A stretch of DNA of 64,000 nucleotides from positions 119,541 through 183,540 of the forward strand of contig QXCR01000051.1 in assembly GCA_004380135.1 (NCBI GenBank), written 5' to 3'. Source of the DNA: Stemphylium vesicarium (Eukaryota; Ascomycota; Dothideomycetes; Pleosporales; Pleosporaceae). Numbering within the stretch: the stretch's first letter is position 1; each line of letters opens with the position of its first letter. The notes beneath the pieces are model-generated. The model was not told the origin of the DNA, did not search any database, and saw only the letters and a program-made list of their open reading frames with translations. A program made the translations under genes and the position numbers. This document shows, one piece after another, positions 23,567 to 36,300 of this stretch.

Positions 23567-26500
23567 CTAATGTAGCAAGTTACGAAGTGACGGACTTGCA
23601 CTCGCTCCGGTATTGGCGCGCTCCGTCGGCGCCGAAGTCACTGCCGGGGCATCCCGCATCACCGTGTCCATAGGAGTTGCCGGTCTGCCAGGTGCGGGAC
23701 TACCGTGGACCCCCGGGTATTGAGGTACGGCTGATGGGGGTGCTGTGAAGGGGCTTTCGCGCGAAGCAGGATGTGCATGGGGATGAGTAGGAGAGTAAGG
23801 CATTGTCCTCGGCGAATGCATAGCACCATTCACCAACATCGCGCCGTTGTTGTGGTGTAACTGGGGAGGCCCACTAATAGGTGGTCCTGAGTACGGTGGC
23901 CGAAGGCCCGCCGCAAGAATCGCGGAGTGCATCGGTGCACCTGAAAAGGCCGCGTATCCATTCGGCGGAGGCGGATATGGCGCATGGAACGCTGGGGCAT
24001 GGCCTACAGCTGGAGCCTGAAGTGGTGATGGTACGTAGCCAGTTCCGTTTGGTAGGTGAAGTGGAGGATGTCCAGGCCCCGGTGGTACACCTGTATGCCA
24101 CGACGGCAGCGGAGGGGGCTGGCTCGGTGGACCGCCAGGCAATGCCCAGGGCCCGGCCAATGCAGGTGGCGGTGGCGCGTATGGTGGTATGTGCGCTGCA
24201 GGGAGAGAGTACTGTTGTGGCGGTTCTTTGAAGATTGATACCGATCTCGTTCGCTCTTCTTCTTCCTCGTTGGTGCCATTCTGTTTCTTCCAGTGACATT
24301 TTTGACATGAGTACGCAGCCGTGGTCGTGACGTCCACATCAGTGTCCAGGCGCAAAGACTTCTGCGTAGGCGAAGTAACAGGTGGAGCATCTGACATAGG
24401 ATGATCCTCGCTACCGTTGCCATTGACGATTTTGCCTTGTTCGACCACAGGTTTCTTCTCGACGTGCCCGTTCAGCTCTGCAGCACCATTGATACCCAGT
24501 GGCCCATCCACGACCCGAGGAATCTGTGGTGGCGACACCTCACCGTTAACCCTCCACCATCGCGGACTAGCTTCGATTTTGCAGCGTACGCATTTGCGCT
24601 CAGGCTTTGGCACTGATGGTTCGCTTGACTCTTCCTTGACTGATATACCCGCATTCGACGGTCTTCCTCGCGCAGAGGTAGGTGTAGGTGCAGTGATGGC
24701 GGATGCTCTACGATTGCTCGAAGTTGGCGCAACCGATGGTACAAGTCGCGTCGATTGGTCAACAAGGTTGGCCTTTCGTGCGGTACCCGTCAAAGTCAAA
24801 TCAGCCTGTTTGAGCTCGCGAGCGAAAAGCTGGAGGACGATTTGATCTGTTCCTTCTACTTCCTCGTTCATAGGATGAACCATGGTCTTGGGTGTATGTT
24901 CCTTGCACCAAATTGCCGCAATCAGTGTACCTGTTTCCCCGTTCATGGTCACAACAGGAAAAGCGTCCCTACGAGACACCTTGACCGGAGTCATGTCGAA
25001 ACCGAGCGTGTAACCGTGACTATGAGCACAGCCAACGTGGAAAGTCGCGTGACATTGCAGACAAGATGCACATGCACCGTCTGTCGTTTTGCACAACTTA
25101 CAGACCGCGTCGTACCGAAGTGTCGGCGCTCCTATGCCCTCCACCATGTCGAGGCGAGCTGCACTGCTGAACTTGATCTCAGGATGCCAGAGCGCGCAGT
25201 ATACGTGGACCCAGTTATTGTCGGCAGTACGTTTAAGCGGTTCACGGGGAACAAGGGGTCGGCCTTTCTCCTGCTGTCGAACGCGGTATTCTTCTTTGGC
25301 CTTGTCGACAAGCTCTTTCTCCAGTCTTTCCTTCTCCCGATCGCGATCAGTCTTCTTCTTGTGTGTGATCTTTGGTTGCTCATAAAAGTCTTGTTCGGTA
25401 TCTTTTTGAGGACAAAGAACACATTCGTAGTTCTGCTCTGCGTTAGAATTCGCTCTGTTGATTTGGCTATAAGACTTACGTATGACACGCTTTCCTTCTT
25501 GTCGTTTTTGCAAGGGTCACAATACCACTTGTTGGCTTGTCGTGATTCTTCCACGCCATAACAAGCTTTGTGAACGGTCATTCTGCATGCTGCACATTCC
25601 AGGCGTGTGCCTTCTGCGGATCGACACACAGAGCAGGGTAAAGCTCGGTACTTTGGGGGTGCCGGAACAGGCGGTGGAGTGGGTGCTTTGGCGGCTGGAG
25701 CAGGCTTCTCCTTCTCCTTCTTCTTCGAAACAGGCTCGTTGACAGGGGTTGATGCCCCACTGTCTCCATTCGTAGCAGCTCCGGTTTTCTGTTTCTTTTT
25801 CGGTGGTTCTACAACTTGCTGAGCGGTGGCGGCGGGAATTTCGACGTACTCGGGAGTCACGTTCTTCGAGCTAGGATCCGACTGTGCGGCGTAAACCTCG
25901 CGCAGGAGCTCTTCGTCTATCCGCCTCTTCCAAGCCTTTCCACCACCTTGAGCCACCTTTTTGGCAATTTCGTCGACATTTTCCCATGTCACTGCGTACT
26001 TGCGCCATAGGTTTGCGCAGCGCAGACAAAGTGCGATGAGAAATCCAGTTTTGTCTTTCGAACGACCGTCGGGTGGTATCATTTGGCCAGGAGTTACACC
26101 CGGAGCGCGTCTCCATTGCCGAGAGTGTCTAACCGTACAGAACTTGCACTGGAAGAGTCGCTTGCGTTGTATGGCTTTGGCGCTGTCGAATGCTGAGTCG
26201 TCTGCGTTGTCGGCAACATCGTCTACGAGCCGAGCCTGTGCGTCAGGCTCAACTTTCTTAGTACGTCCTTTTCTACTGCTGTAGGAGCCCCAGATTTCCC
26301 TTCCTTTGGCGGTCTTCTTCCACATGTAGTAATATCGAACAGCGTCTCCGTAGAACATGGTTTTGCTGGTGTGCTGGCGGACAAGCCGGATTTCCGAACC
26401 GTATTTTGCGACACCCTCATTCCACTTCTTTTCTTCTTCTTTGGTCAATTCGGGCTCCTTGAGGTCTTTTCGCTTGTCGATCTTCTTGACATGCTTCAGG

Positions 26501-28861
26501 GCAACATCGGCATCGTACTGATATTTGGTAAAGAGCGCCAAGCACCTATCCAGGAAATTCGTGTTGTACGGTTCCACTCCGACGTGTGACTTGGCCAAAG
26601 CTCTGGCACGATCCATGTAAGCTTTTACTTGATCTTCTGTGACCGCCGGAGCGTTTTCTTCTCCTCGTGTAGAGTGTACTCCTAGAGGTGGCATCTTGAA
26701 CAAGAGCTCTGCAGTACACTTGGAATCTTTATTCGGCAGGTCTTCCCCGCGACGAACATAACCGGGAGGCTCGTCCATGACCCACTTAGGGCGCTTGGCC
26801 TTTTCTGCCTTGTCTGCCTCAATCGCGGCGACGGTTTCTTTCGAGAGCTTGCCTTCCTTCTTGTTGCCTGCTGCCTTGACGTATCGTTTCTTGATTTCTG
26901 CGGGCTTGACAAGTTCGACAGGGTGTCCGTGCCAGACGTTGACGTTTGCTTGATGTCGTGGACCTAGCCGAGAACTGGCGCGCGGGTATATTGCTCGATC
27001 ATCGTATTGCAGCGCGTCCTCTACCCTGCAGTGGATACCGAGGTATCGCATTGGCCACATCTTAGCCAAAGCAATCTCCGCCTGTGTCGCGGGGTGTGTG
27101 TCGATTTGAGTATCAGGATCCGGGCTTGTTGCATTGGTGTCGCCGCCGGCTTCCTCCTCTTCCTCATCCATGACCTCTTCTTCTTCCGCATCCTCGTTAG
27201 TGGTGCCCAGACGAGCCTCCAGCTTCTTCTCTTGGGCCCTACTACAAGGCCCGCAGGCCCAGGCAAACCCTCGAGATGGCTTCTTCAATAGCGGCGGGCG
27301 GACACAATTCATATGATACGTGTTGTGGCACACGGCACATTCGACCGAGTCATTTCTGATCAAGTTAGCTCTGTCACGTGTGTGGTGGCATGGATGGATA
27401 CTTACGCTGCGCAATACCCGACACAACGCTTGCAGCTCTTAACAGCGCTGGTTAATTCTTTGACGCGACTAGTCTCTAGGCAGATGTACTTCCACCGTTC
27501 GTCTAGTGCTTTCTTGACTTTGTCGGGTACGTTGATGACCTGCGACACTGGGATGACGTCGTACCAGCGATGGATGAAGCGATCGAAGACTTGGTTGAAC
27601 CAGAAACTGTCTTTGGTCTTGCGGTACTCGTCCAGATCGCCAATCTCGGTTCGATGCAAGATTTGGCATTTTCCTCGGAGTGATGCAATGGGACAGAGGT
27701 CGGAGTGCATTGTCGCATACACCAGTCGGGTGTCATTATTGTAGCGCTGCACATCTCGTGGACGATAGAACCAATTCACACGCATAGACTCGATCCGCTT
27801 CTTAGGGTCGTTGTCGACGTGGATAAATTCCATGACCCTGCAGAGATAATAAGGCTCGCCGGGCGGCTCGCACACGAGGTACACTTGATCTGCACACCCA
27901 ATTAGAAATCGTTACTCAAGCCGCAGGATGTGGCTGGCGTAACGGAGCGACCGTCAGCTGCAGCCTAAACAAATCAAGACTTACCATTAACGGACACGGT
28001 TTGGCCATCGTCTGCTACCAAGCGGCCGTCCTGGAGAAACGCACCCGTGTTTTCGAAAGACATCATATTGGTCTCTCGTGCGCTGTTGGCGGCTACCATG
28101 GTGCTGGCTTGACTTGCGCGCTTCGCCCCTGCTTGGCTTGGCGCAGCGGCACTCGCGTGACTACCGTTGGCAGCACTGGCAGCAGCATTTTTACGTCGTT
28201 TTGTCGGGGGTTGTGGCTGCGGAGTGCTGGCCTGAGTCGATGTAGCGGTGGCTGACGTGCCGGGAACATTGAGATTCGCCGCGTTGTCTTTGGTGTTGGA
28301 GCCGGCATTACCCCACGACGCATTGCCTTGCGCAGAGCCGGAACCTTTCTTTCCACTCGCACTGGAAGAATGGCCGCTTTCGGGAGCCACGGAATTACGC
28401 GATGGCGGATCAGACACGTTGCCATTCGTAGATGCAGCTGGAATCTCAAAGTCCATTTCCGTGTCCTCTGCGTAATTGATTCGCGATCTGCCTGGGCGGC
28501 CTCGCGACCGCGTACCATAGGATGATGGCGCCTCACCATTCTGATCGGGCTCCTTTGATGATGCCTTGGTTTTAGTTGATGTAAGATTGGCCGCTTCCAG
28601 TGATTGCTGCACGTTTTCCATGGCAGAAGACGCGTCGTTAGCGTCTTGTGCAGGTTGCCGCACCTCCAAGGAAACAGCGGGTGTCGAGTTCCTGGTGGAG
28701 GCCTTGCTAGTTGATTTTGACGGCGCTACTTCTGATGCAGCGCCGGATGGATGCTGTTGGTCGTTTTGCGCGTCTTCTTCGTTGCGCGGGGATGCTGCAT
28801 TCGACTGGTCCCCAGCCGTCGAAGACGGAGCCTCGCCCCCGCCGTTCTTCGTGTCTGCCAT
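23567..28861 (-). CDS. Snt2-like chromatin protein (BAH, PHD, SANT, extended PHD)
   Basis: Four minus-strand exons (28861-27985, 27889-27406, 27355-25480, 25432-23567) encode about 1,700 residues. A disordered Ser/Ala-rich N-terminus is followed by a BAH domain (about 293-430; EPPGEPYYLCRVMEFIHVD). PHD1 follows (about 445-490; CKRCVGYCANDSVECAVCHN), then a SANT-type region (about 735-815; MFYGDAVRYYYMWKKT). A GATA-like C4 finger lies near 857 (CKFCTVRHSRQWRR). PHD2 is at about 1026-1075. An extended PHD is at about 1080-1230 (WVHVYCALWHPE, CKLCKTTDGACASC). A second C4 pair follows (CVRCKIEASPRWW, CQKCHWKK). The Pro-rich tail is disordered. Yeast Snt2 works with Ecm5 and Rpd3 in stress-responsive histone deacetylation. 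An ATG at 28891 is an alternative start. Confidence 0.92.
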
Positions 28862-31800
28862 TGCGAATTCTGCAGGAGAAGACGGAATCAATAGAAAGAA
28901 CAGGCGAAAGCACGGCGAAGAACCCTCTCAAGGCAGGCGCGGGCTGTCGCCAGGGTTGATGGTGAGAAGAAGCCCGAGAAGTACGGATATCAACGCAGCA
29001 TGAGAACGCCCATCAGCGCATACACGCGAACTTGGTGGGCAGTGGGCCAAAAGTAGCTAATTTGGAGATCCTGGACTGTTGCTTTGATGGATCCGATGGC
29101 GAAACCGGGTATTGTCTCGCGACTAGACGAAAGAAAGCGTGGTGTGGGGGAAACAGTGAAGAAGGAAGCAGTGGTTGAAGGAATTCAGAGATGGCGAGGG
29201 CGGGATAGACTCGCTGTAGTATGGGTCTAACGGTGCCAAGCTAGGCCCAAGGCTACGTCCGTGGGACCTAGTTCTTTCTTACGCATATCTCATCTTTCTC
29301 ATCGGTGCTGCTGGCAACAGCACCCTCGCTGCGGCACCCGCGCCTTCCCACGCCGCAGTGGTGCCTGCCTCGTTACACGATGGGGGCGCTGATGGACCGC
29401 TTGTCACGATATGCTCTTTTGATGGTTTTTGCATCTTCATGTTCATACGCTTCGTCCACCAACGATCTCCAACACCCCTGTCTAACATTCACGGACAACG
29501 CCCCCATCATGCGGCGACTATCTCTATTCTTTGCAGTTTCTCCGGGTGTCTCAGTCATGCCGCCGGCAATAGACCAGTCGGCAGACAGGGCAGCTTCTCT
29601 CAGAGGTAGTGATCAGTCTCATCAAATCCGAGCATTACTACCACTACGCGTCATCCGCAGCGTGCGCCGCATCGTCTCATGCCGTACAGGATTCCGCTAC
29701 GAGCGCTACATTCATGGCGTGGGCACGGCGAGGAAGGTCGAAGGAGGCGATGTATGGTGGTCTACGTACTAAACGGATTTAGCGCCGGACAGGGGTCTAA
29801 CGACATCTCGCAGCTCGTTTGACAGAGCCGTGGATGGGGATGCCGCATCTTCCACAGCACATACATTGCGTCACGCTTGCTGGCAGAGTCTTTATGAACC
29901 CCTTCTCACTCTTGAGACGGCGAGACATGCATCGCGCCGCCCTCGTTCATTGTTATAACTCCCGCGGCCCTGGCCTGCTAGGCCTGTTCGCGTATGACTC
30001 TCTTACACACATCCACCGAATGCGGCCACATCAGCCGGGTCTCAGACGGCCCGATCATTTCCATCTTCGACACTCAATGGGTGGTGAAGGCCGTCGAACA
30101 ACGCTCATGGTCGTGTCGCACGTTTGTCTGCGAAGCGGTGATGCAGCCGTTCGGTTCGCGGGATTACCCAGCGGCATCACTAGGTAGACAGGGCCCTAGT
30201 CGCCCCCCCTTCGAAACACCAGCCGCACGCCAGCTAATCCCCATCGGCGTCACACAGCCCACTTCTTATTCGCCGGGCTAATCTTGCAAAACCAAGTCCT
30301 TTGCCGATATTCGCTTCGTGATCGCTGGCGCACATCCGCTCACAACGCCGACTGCAGTAGGAGCGCGAGCTCGCCAAGAGCCTGTACCCATTTTGTGTCA
30401 ATCTTCCAGGAAAGCAAATCCTGTCCTCAGGCCAACATCCACGCCCAGACCAGACATGTTAAGTGATGCATGATGATATCCACGCACCTCAAAAAAAAAC
30501 TCTTAGACAAGTGTGGTGAAGCCTCGACAAGGTCAGCAATGGAAGTGCTCCGGTTCTGCTCGGAACACATAAGATCGGCGCTACAAGGGTCATCCCATCT
30601 TTGGGTGCGCAGCGAAGTGCTGGCAGGGCGTGCAACAAGTCAGTTTGAAAAGCAGCCAAGTGGGTGAATTTCGCAACTTGTCATAACCTACAAACAACGT
30701 CACGAAAACATGCTAGGTTGTTGTCACAATGGAACAGGACCCAGTCGGCGAGTTTCTGTCGCCAGTATTAATGATTCGTGGAAGTGGGTCACGTTCGGGT
30801 TTGAATTACACGCAGAGAGAACCCCGGAAGTGTATTTGGAAGCCCGGATGGGCGAGATCGTACTACAACACCTGTCAAATTTGGGCTTAGATGTCGGATT
30901 CGCGACCCGGGAGACTCGTCCAGGCAGTGGAGCCGGAAAGTTGTTGTCATCGCAAGGGCTGATTTGGCTTTTTGGGAGAACACTTCGTATTGCGCTATTA
31001 TCCGCCGCATTGCCGCTCTGGCTCGAGGGATTTGAACGATAGTCGTGTGACTGAAGGGAGTGGCAAATACGTGTCGGCCTGCCGCCCAGCGATGCAGTCC
31101 ATGTCGCCAGGGGCAGAGCAAGCCGAGAGCAGGATACGCAAAGTCATAGGTTCTAGAAATAGGAATGGTTCGAAATCACGCACATGTAGAAACAAGAAGA
31201 AGCAAATAGCAAGTCTCATGCAACGGAAAGCCCTCCGGTGGTGTTGAGCAAACCAAAAGCAGCCGCGAGGACGAGGAATCAGATGGGTGCAAGTCCATGT
31301 TGAGATAACCGTCGTTATTCTCGAAGCAATGCGACGACCTGATCACGCAGTGTACTACAATACATACTTGTCGCTCCCTTTAAATCTTCACGATAATGCG
31401 CACTTGTCGAAAAATGGCCTGCTCGCACTCTGATGCAATTCTACGAGGTGTCTGCAGATCGAAAAGCTGGCGGCACTCCTATCTGACCCGCCGGGCCGCT
31501 ACCAGATTTCTTCCGCTCATCAACGGCGCGCACTTCCCCTATCCCCTCTACCATCCAACCCAGCGCCCCATCGGTCCGAACACAGAGGTTGCTGTTTATA
31601 TAGGCATGTGTGCCCTACACGGCCATCATGACCCAACGGCTTGGCCTGAGACAAAAACTTTGATGAACGCACACAATAAAGCCTACCAATAACGTGCAGC
31701 TCACTGGGGTGAGGAGCGCCACACAAAAGCCCCGAACGTTGCCAACTCCAAATCTCCAGATGGGCGTAGCACCTGACGACCCTCGGTAATTTTTGTCCCG

Positions 31801-32294
31801 TGAAAGACATAGGGAAAACCCTTTTCTCACCTGGTGACATTGGAAGTAGTGTTGCACCCGTTTCCTCCCAGGCGGATAGGCGTCTGGCACGGTTTGAGTG
31901 GGGCTTTTGATGACATGTGCGTCCCGAGATGATGCCGGTCTGACCTGCATTGAAGCACGAGCCACTGCCACTTCATTAGCTGCGCTAACGGCCCCAGTGC
32001 TGATCCCCCTCCTCGCGCAACAACTACAGTGCACACAAGTTTACGCCACAGGATATTCCAGTAGAAACAACAGTGTGATTAGACTACCATAGGTACTTTG
32101 ATCAACAAACGCCCACAACCAACGACTAGTCCGAATTCAGCAAGCAAGGTTCCTTGACATGATGTGCTGTGCGCCTGTCAGAACTGTCTTGGATCCTAAG
32201 CCTTCCCCCACTCCAACCCTTCTTCAACGAGCCATCTCATCATCAGTCCATGTGGATTGGATCCACAATCAGAAAGCAAGGTGCTTTATCCCGT
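28862..32294. other. 3.4-kb stretch without a recognisable gene
   Basis: Open frames of 60-155 codons occur on both strands, the longest at 29305-29772 (+). None has a domain, signal or splice-linked continuation that I recognise. The region includes the promoter of the Snt2-like gene at its left end. It could hold a non-coding transcript or lineage-specific small genes. Confidence 0.35.
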
Positions 32295-32926
32295 CTACAA
32301 AGCGAAGATAGCCATCAGGCCAGCAAGACCGGCACCAGCAAGGCGGGCAGAGGTCTTGTCAGCAGCACCGGTGGAGTCAGAGCTGGCGGCGGAACCAGTC
32401 TGAGATCCAGACTCGGATGCAGATCCAGTAGGGGAGCCAGTAGATCCTGTATTGCTATTAGCAGGTGCTCGTTAAGTGAGTTACTATATTCGGTCGCAAA
32501 CATACCAGCAGTACCGGTAGGGTTGGCAGAGTTGCCTGTACCCGAAGCAGAGGCGCTAGCACCACCAGATGGAGCAGCGGCACCTGCACCACCCTGGAAT
32601 GCCGTCTGGCTGCTGGGGAAGAGGCTGTTGATGCAGGCATCTACGCACTTGGCGTAGGCGTTTGAGTCGGCGGTAGAGCCATCACCCTGGTCGCACTTGG
32701 CGGCGCACTCATTCGTCTCGATGGCCTGGGAAGCGTTGGGACGGGCGTTGCCCAAGCAGGACGCCTGGCAGGTGACATCGCCTGCGTCGCACTCAAGGGC
32801 GCAGCTCACGGCCGAGGTGAGTCCAGTAGGAATGGGGGCGGGGGTTGCTGGGGCGCTGGTGATGGACGCGTCCTGGGGAAGGGCGAAAGCGCCAACGGCG
32901 AAGAGGAAGACGGCAGAGTACTTCAT
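32295..32926 (-). CDS. Secreted GPI-type cell-surface protein with four CX3C motifs
   Basis: Exons 32926-32506 and 32446-32295 encode 190 residues. A signal peptide (MKYSAVFLFAVGAFALP) is followed by a cysteine region with eight Cys in four CX3C pairs at 42/46, 53/57, 74/78 and 94/98. A Ser/Thr/Gly/Ala-rich stalk follows. The second exon, read only after splicing, ends in a hydrophobic tail (LAGAGLAGLMAIFAL) preceded by a small-residue region, as for a GPI anchor. It resembles the fungal GPI-anchored Ser/Thr-rich family of unknown function at the cell wall. Unspliced, the frame runs on with no anchor. Confidence 0.82.
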
Positions 32927-33387
32927 GATGATGTTGGTATGCGTTTGAGTGATACGAGACCGGTAGCGGGTGGTGGTGTTACGTGAATTAATATGAATAA
33001 ATTGGTAATAGAATTAGCGAGCGTGTTGAAGTACGGATAACTGGAGAAATGTACAACCAAAAAACGAGTGTCAGCGTGTGCAGAGAGAATCTGGGGCAGC
33101 CAGCGTAGCTTTTATTGCGCTGCCGCATAACTAGTCATTTGCAAAGGGGTACGGCGAGTAGTGGCTTCGCTGCGCTTATATTAGCTTTTGCCTATGCCTA
33201 GCTTGGTAAAGGTTGTCGGCCCGAACGCGTGATTGAGATGCATGTCGGTTGAGCCCTACATGTGGAAGCTTGCCTGCAGGGGTCCTGCTTCCCCATCCAT
33301 CCAGACCAAACGCGCTAGAAAACGACGCGTCGTGACCTTCACCCCAACGCCACTATAGAAACACTGCAGCCTGGTCCATCACCAACG
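32927..33387. promoter_or_regulatory. Divergent promoter between the GPI-type gene and the helicase gene
   Basis: 461 nt between divergent starts. No motif recognised beyond expected promoter sequence. Confidence 0.4.
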
Positions 33388-36300
33388 ATGAACGACAGCG
33401 ACGATTATGGCGACGAGTTCGATGACACTGCATTCTTAGATGCTGCGACGCAAGCTGAGAAGGAGAACACGCCCGCATTCCAGGCTTCACCGAGGCCGGC
33501 TAAGCGGCGCAGGGTTAGCAGCACCAACACAAGAGCAGCGCCCCTCCCACACAAGGCCGCAAGCAGTCGTCGCCGAGGCCCGTTTTTGTCCTCCGACGAG
33601 GATGAGGATGAGGATGCCAGTAGTGGGACTGACCAAACCTCGTCCGCTTCAGGCAGTAAGGGCATTTCGCCTCCTCAAAAGACCGTAGCCGCAAGTCGCA
33701 AGAAGAGAGACCAATCGAGGTCGTACGAGGAAGACGATGTTGAATCTGAGGATGTGTCACCAGCGAAAAACACCCGAGCGGCCAAGCTTCTGGAGCGTAT
33801 CCATGTCCCAACTACCAATGTGGACATGGCAGATGTATTCTTTACGCAGCCGCCTCAAGAACATTCACCGCCTTGGAAGCCGAGAGGGGCAATATGGGCG
33901 AAACCAACAGTAACAATAGGCGTACACAAACCAACTGAGCCCGTCAAACGGACTGGGGTAGATGCCATCAAGGCCATGGCGCTGCCGGGTAGACAGTCAA
34001 TATCATCCAGACCTACTCCACAAGCACCCCCGTCCCCAGGTTCTTCAGATTCGCCTATCGAGATCGACAAGTCTCCGCGGTTACCGGTTCGAGCCGAACC
34101 TCCAAGAGGGACTGTAGTCGCTGATTATGACTTCACCCAAGACCTAGCAGATTTGCCGTCCGACGCTTTCGCTTCTTCATCCTCGTCTCCACAGAAGCAA
34201 GGCGATGCGGGGACTGGCAGTGCTCGCAAGCGTATCGTGGCACCCAAGACAGGCCTGCGGCAGACGACCTTGTTTGGACACGCCGGTATTAACAGCGAGA
34301 TACCACAATCGCAAGTCAACAAGCGGTACAATTTTGTCGTTGACCAGAAGGCAGAGCCGCCAACACACCACAAACTGGATCCAGAAGCAATCAAAACATG
34401 GGTTTATCCGACCAACCTGGGGACTATTCGAGACTACCAGTTCAACATTGTTCAGAGAGGTCTTTTCAATAACTTGCTAGTCGCTCTTCCTACTGGTCTC
34501 GGCAAAACATTTATTGCGGCGACCATCATTCTCAATTGGTTTCGATGGACAACCGAGGCCCAAATAGTGTTTGTCGCCCCCACCAAGCCGCTCGTAGCTC
34601 AGCAGGTCGACGCATGTTTCAAGATTGCGGGTATACCACGCTCGTACACCACTATGCTTACTGGAGGTGTCCAGACAGGCTTGAGAGCAGAAGAGTGGAA
34701 GGAGAAGAGAGTGTTTTTCATGACACCCCAGACGCTCCTAAATGATCTGAAGTCTGGGTACGCGGATCCGAAGAAGATTGTGCTGCTAGTGGTCGACGAG
34801 GCCCACCGTGCGACCGGTGCATACGCGTACGTCGAGGTTGTCAGCTTCCTCCGACGATTCAATTCTAGCTTCCGCGTCTTGGCGCTGACAGCCACTCCTG
34901 GCGCTGATGTTGAATCAGTGCAAAAGGTCATCGACGGTCTCGATATTTCAAAGGTGGAGATTCGAACCGAGAACTCTATGGACATATGCAGTTATGTACA
35001 TCAGCGCAAGATCGACAAGCAAGTCTTCCAGAATACAGACGAGATGGAAATGTGCATGGAATTATACAGCCAAGCCCTACAGCCCTTGGTGAACACAATT
35101 GCCGGTCTGAATGCATATTGGAGCAAGAACCCGAGAGACCTGACTCCGTTTGGCTGCCAACAGGCTAAGAAGAAATGGTTTCAAGAAGTTGGACGCAACG
35201 CAAACCGGGGCTTACAGAGCACTGTTCACACGATCTTTGCGATTCTCGCTTCCATCTCGCATGGGATGGAGCTACTAAAGTATCACGGTGTGGGACCTTT
35301 CTACATCAAGATGAAAGAGTTCCAAGACGAAAGTGCCAAGACAAAGTCAAAATACAAGAAGCAGATCCTTGACAGCGACGCCTGGAAGAAGCTCATGGTG
35401 CGCCTTCAAGGGTGGATCACTGATGAGAATTTTGTCGGTCACCCCAAGTTGGAGTATCTACAGCAAGTTATATTGGAGCATTTCGTAAACGCAGGAGATG
35501 GCCGGAGTATTGATGGTGCACCTCCTTCGCAGACGAGGATCATGGTGTTTGCCCATTTCCGCGACAGCGCTGAAGAAATCGCACGCATCATGAAGAGACA
35601 TCACCCCATGATTCGACCACGCATTTTCGTCGGTCAGGCACACGGAAAGAACTCGGAGGGCATGAGCCAGAAGGACCAGCTGGAAGCCATTGAGAAGTTC
35701 AAGAATGGTGAATATAACACTCTTATCGCTACTTCGATCGGTGAAGAGGGTCTGGACATCGGTGAGGTCGATCTTATCATTTGCTACGACTCAAAGGCAT
35801 CGCCTATTCGAATGTTGCAGCGGATGGGTCGGACAGGACGAAAGCGTGAGGGAAGGATTGTCATGCTTCAGATGCAGGGCAAAGAAGAGAACGACGCGAA
35901 CAAGGCCAACGATAGCTACCTCAAGATGCAAGAACTCATCGCAGCAGGCGATCATTTCAACTTCCATGACGATGTTTCTCGCAGAATTCTACCAGCGGAT
36001 GTAAAGCCTGTTGTTGATAGGCGCGTGGTAGATATACCTGTCGAAAATTCGCAAAAGGATTGGCTCCCAGAGCCGAAGAAAGGACGTCGAACCAAGAAAC
36101 CCGAGAAGAAATTCCACATGCCGGACAACGTCATTACCGGCTTCGTCACCGCAGGTCGGATGGGCAAAGAGATTGTACCAAAAGGTCGCGGGAAGAAAGT
36201 GGCTGCACCTGTTTATCCAAGTGAGGAGCCATTAGTGATACCTTCACTGGAGTCAGTTCTGCTGGATGAGGAAGCAACTCGGGATCTAGAAAAGAGATAT

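Noticed and set aside
24755..25561. 268-codon plus-strand frame
   Set aside because: Antisense to the extended PHD region of the Snt2-like gene, which has clear domains.
29305..29772. 155-codon plus-strand frame in the gene-free gap
   Set aside because: No signal peptide, domain, repeat or splice partner; overlapping frames of similar length on both strands suggest chance.
30710..31042. 110-codon plus-strand frame
   Set aside because: A hydrophobic end hints at a membrane tail, but nothing else supports it and overlapping frames exist.
31165..31177. GGTTCGAAATC, tRNA T-arm-like word
   Set aside because: No matching acceptor stem, D-arm or anticodon arm at the right distances.
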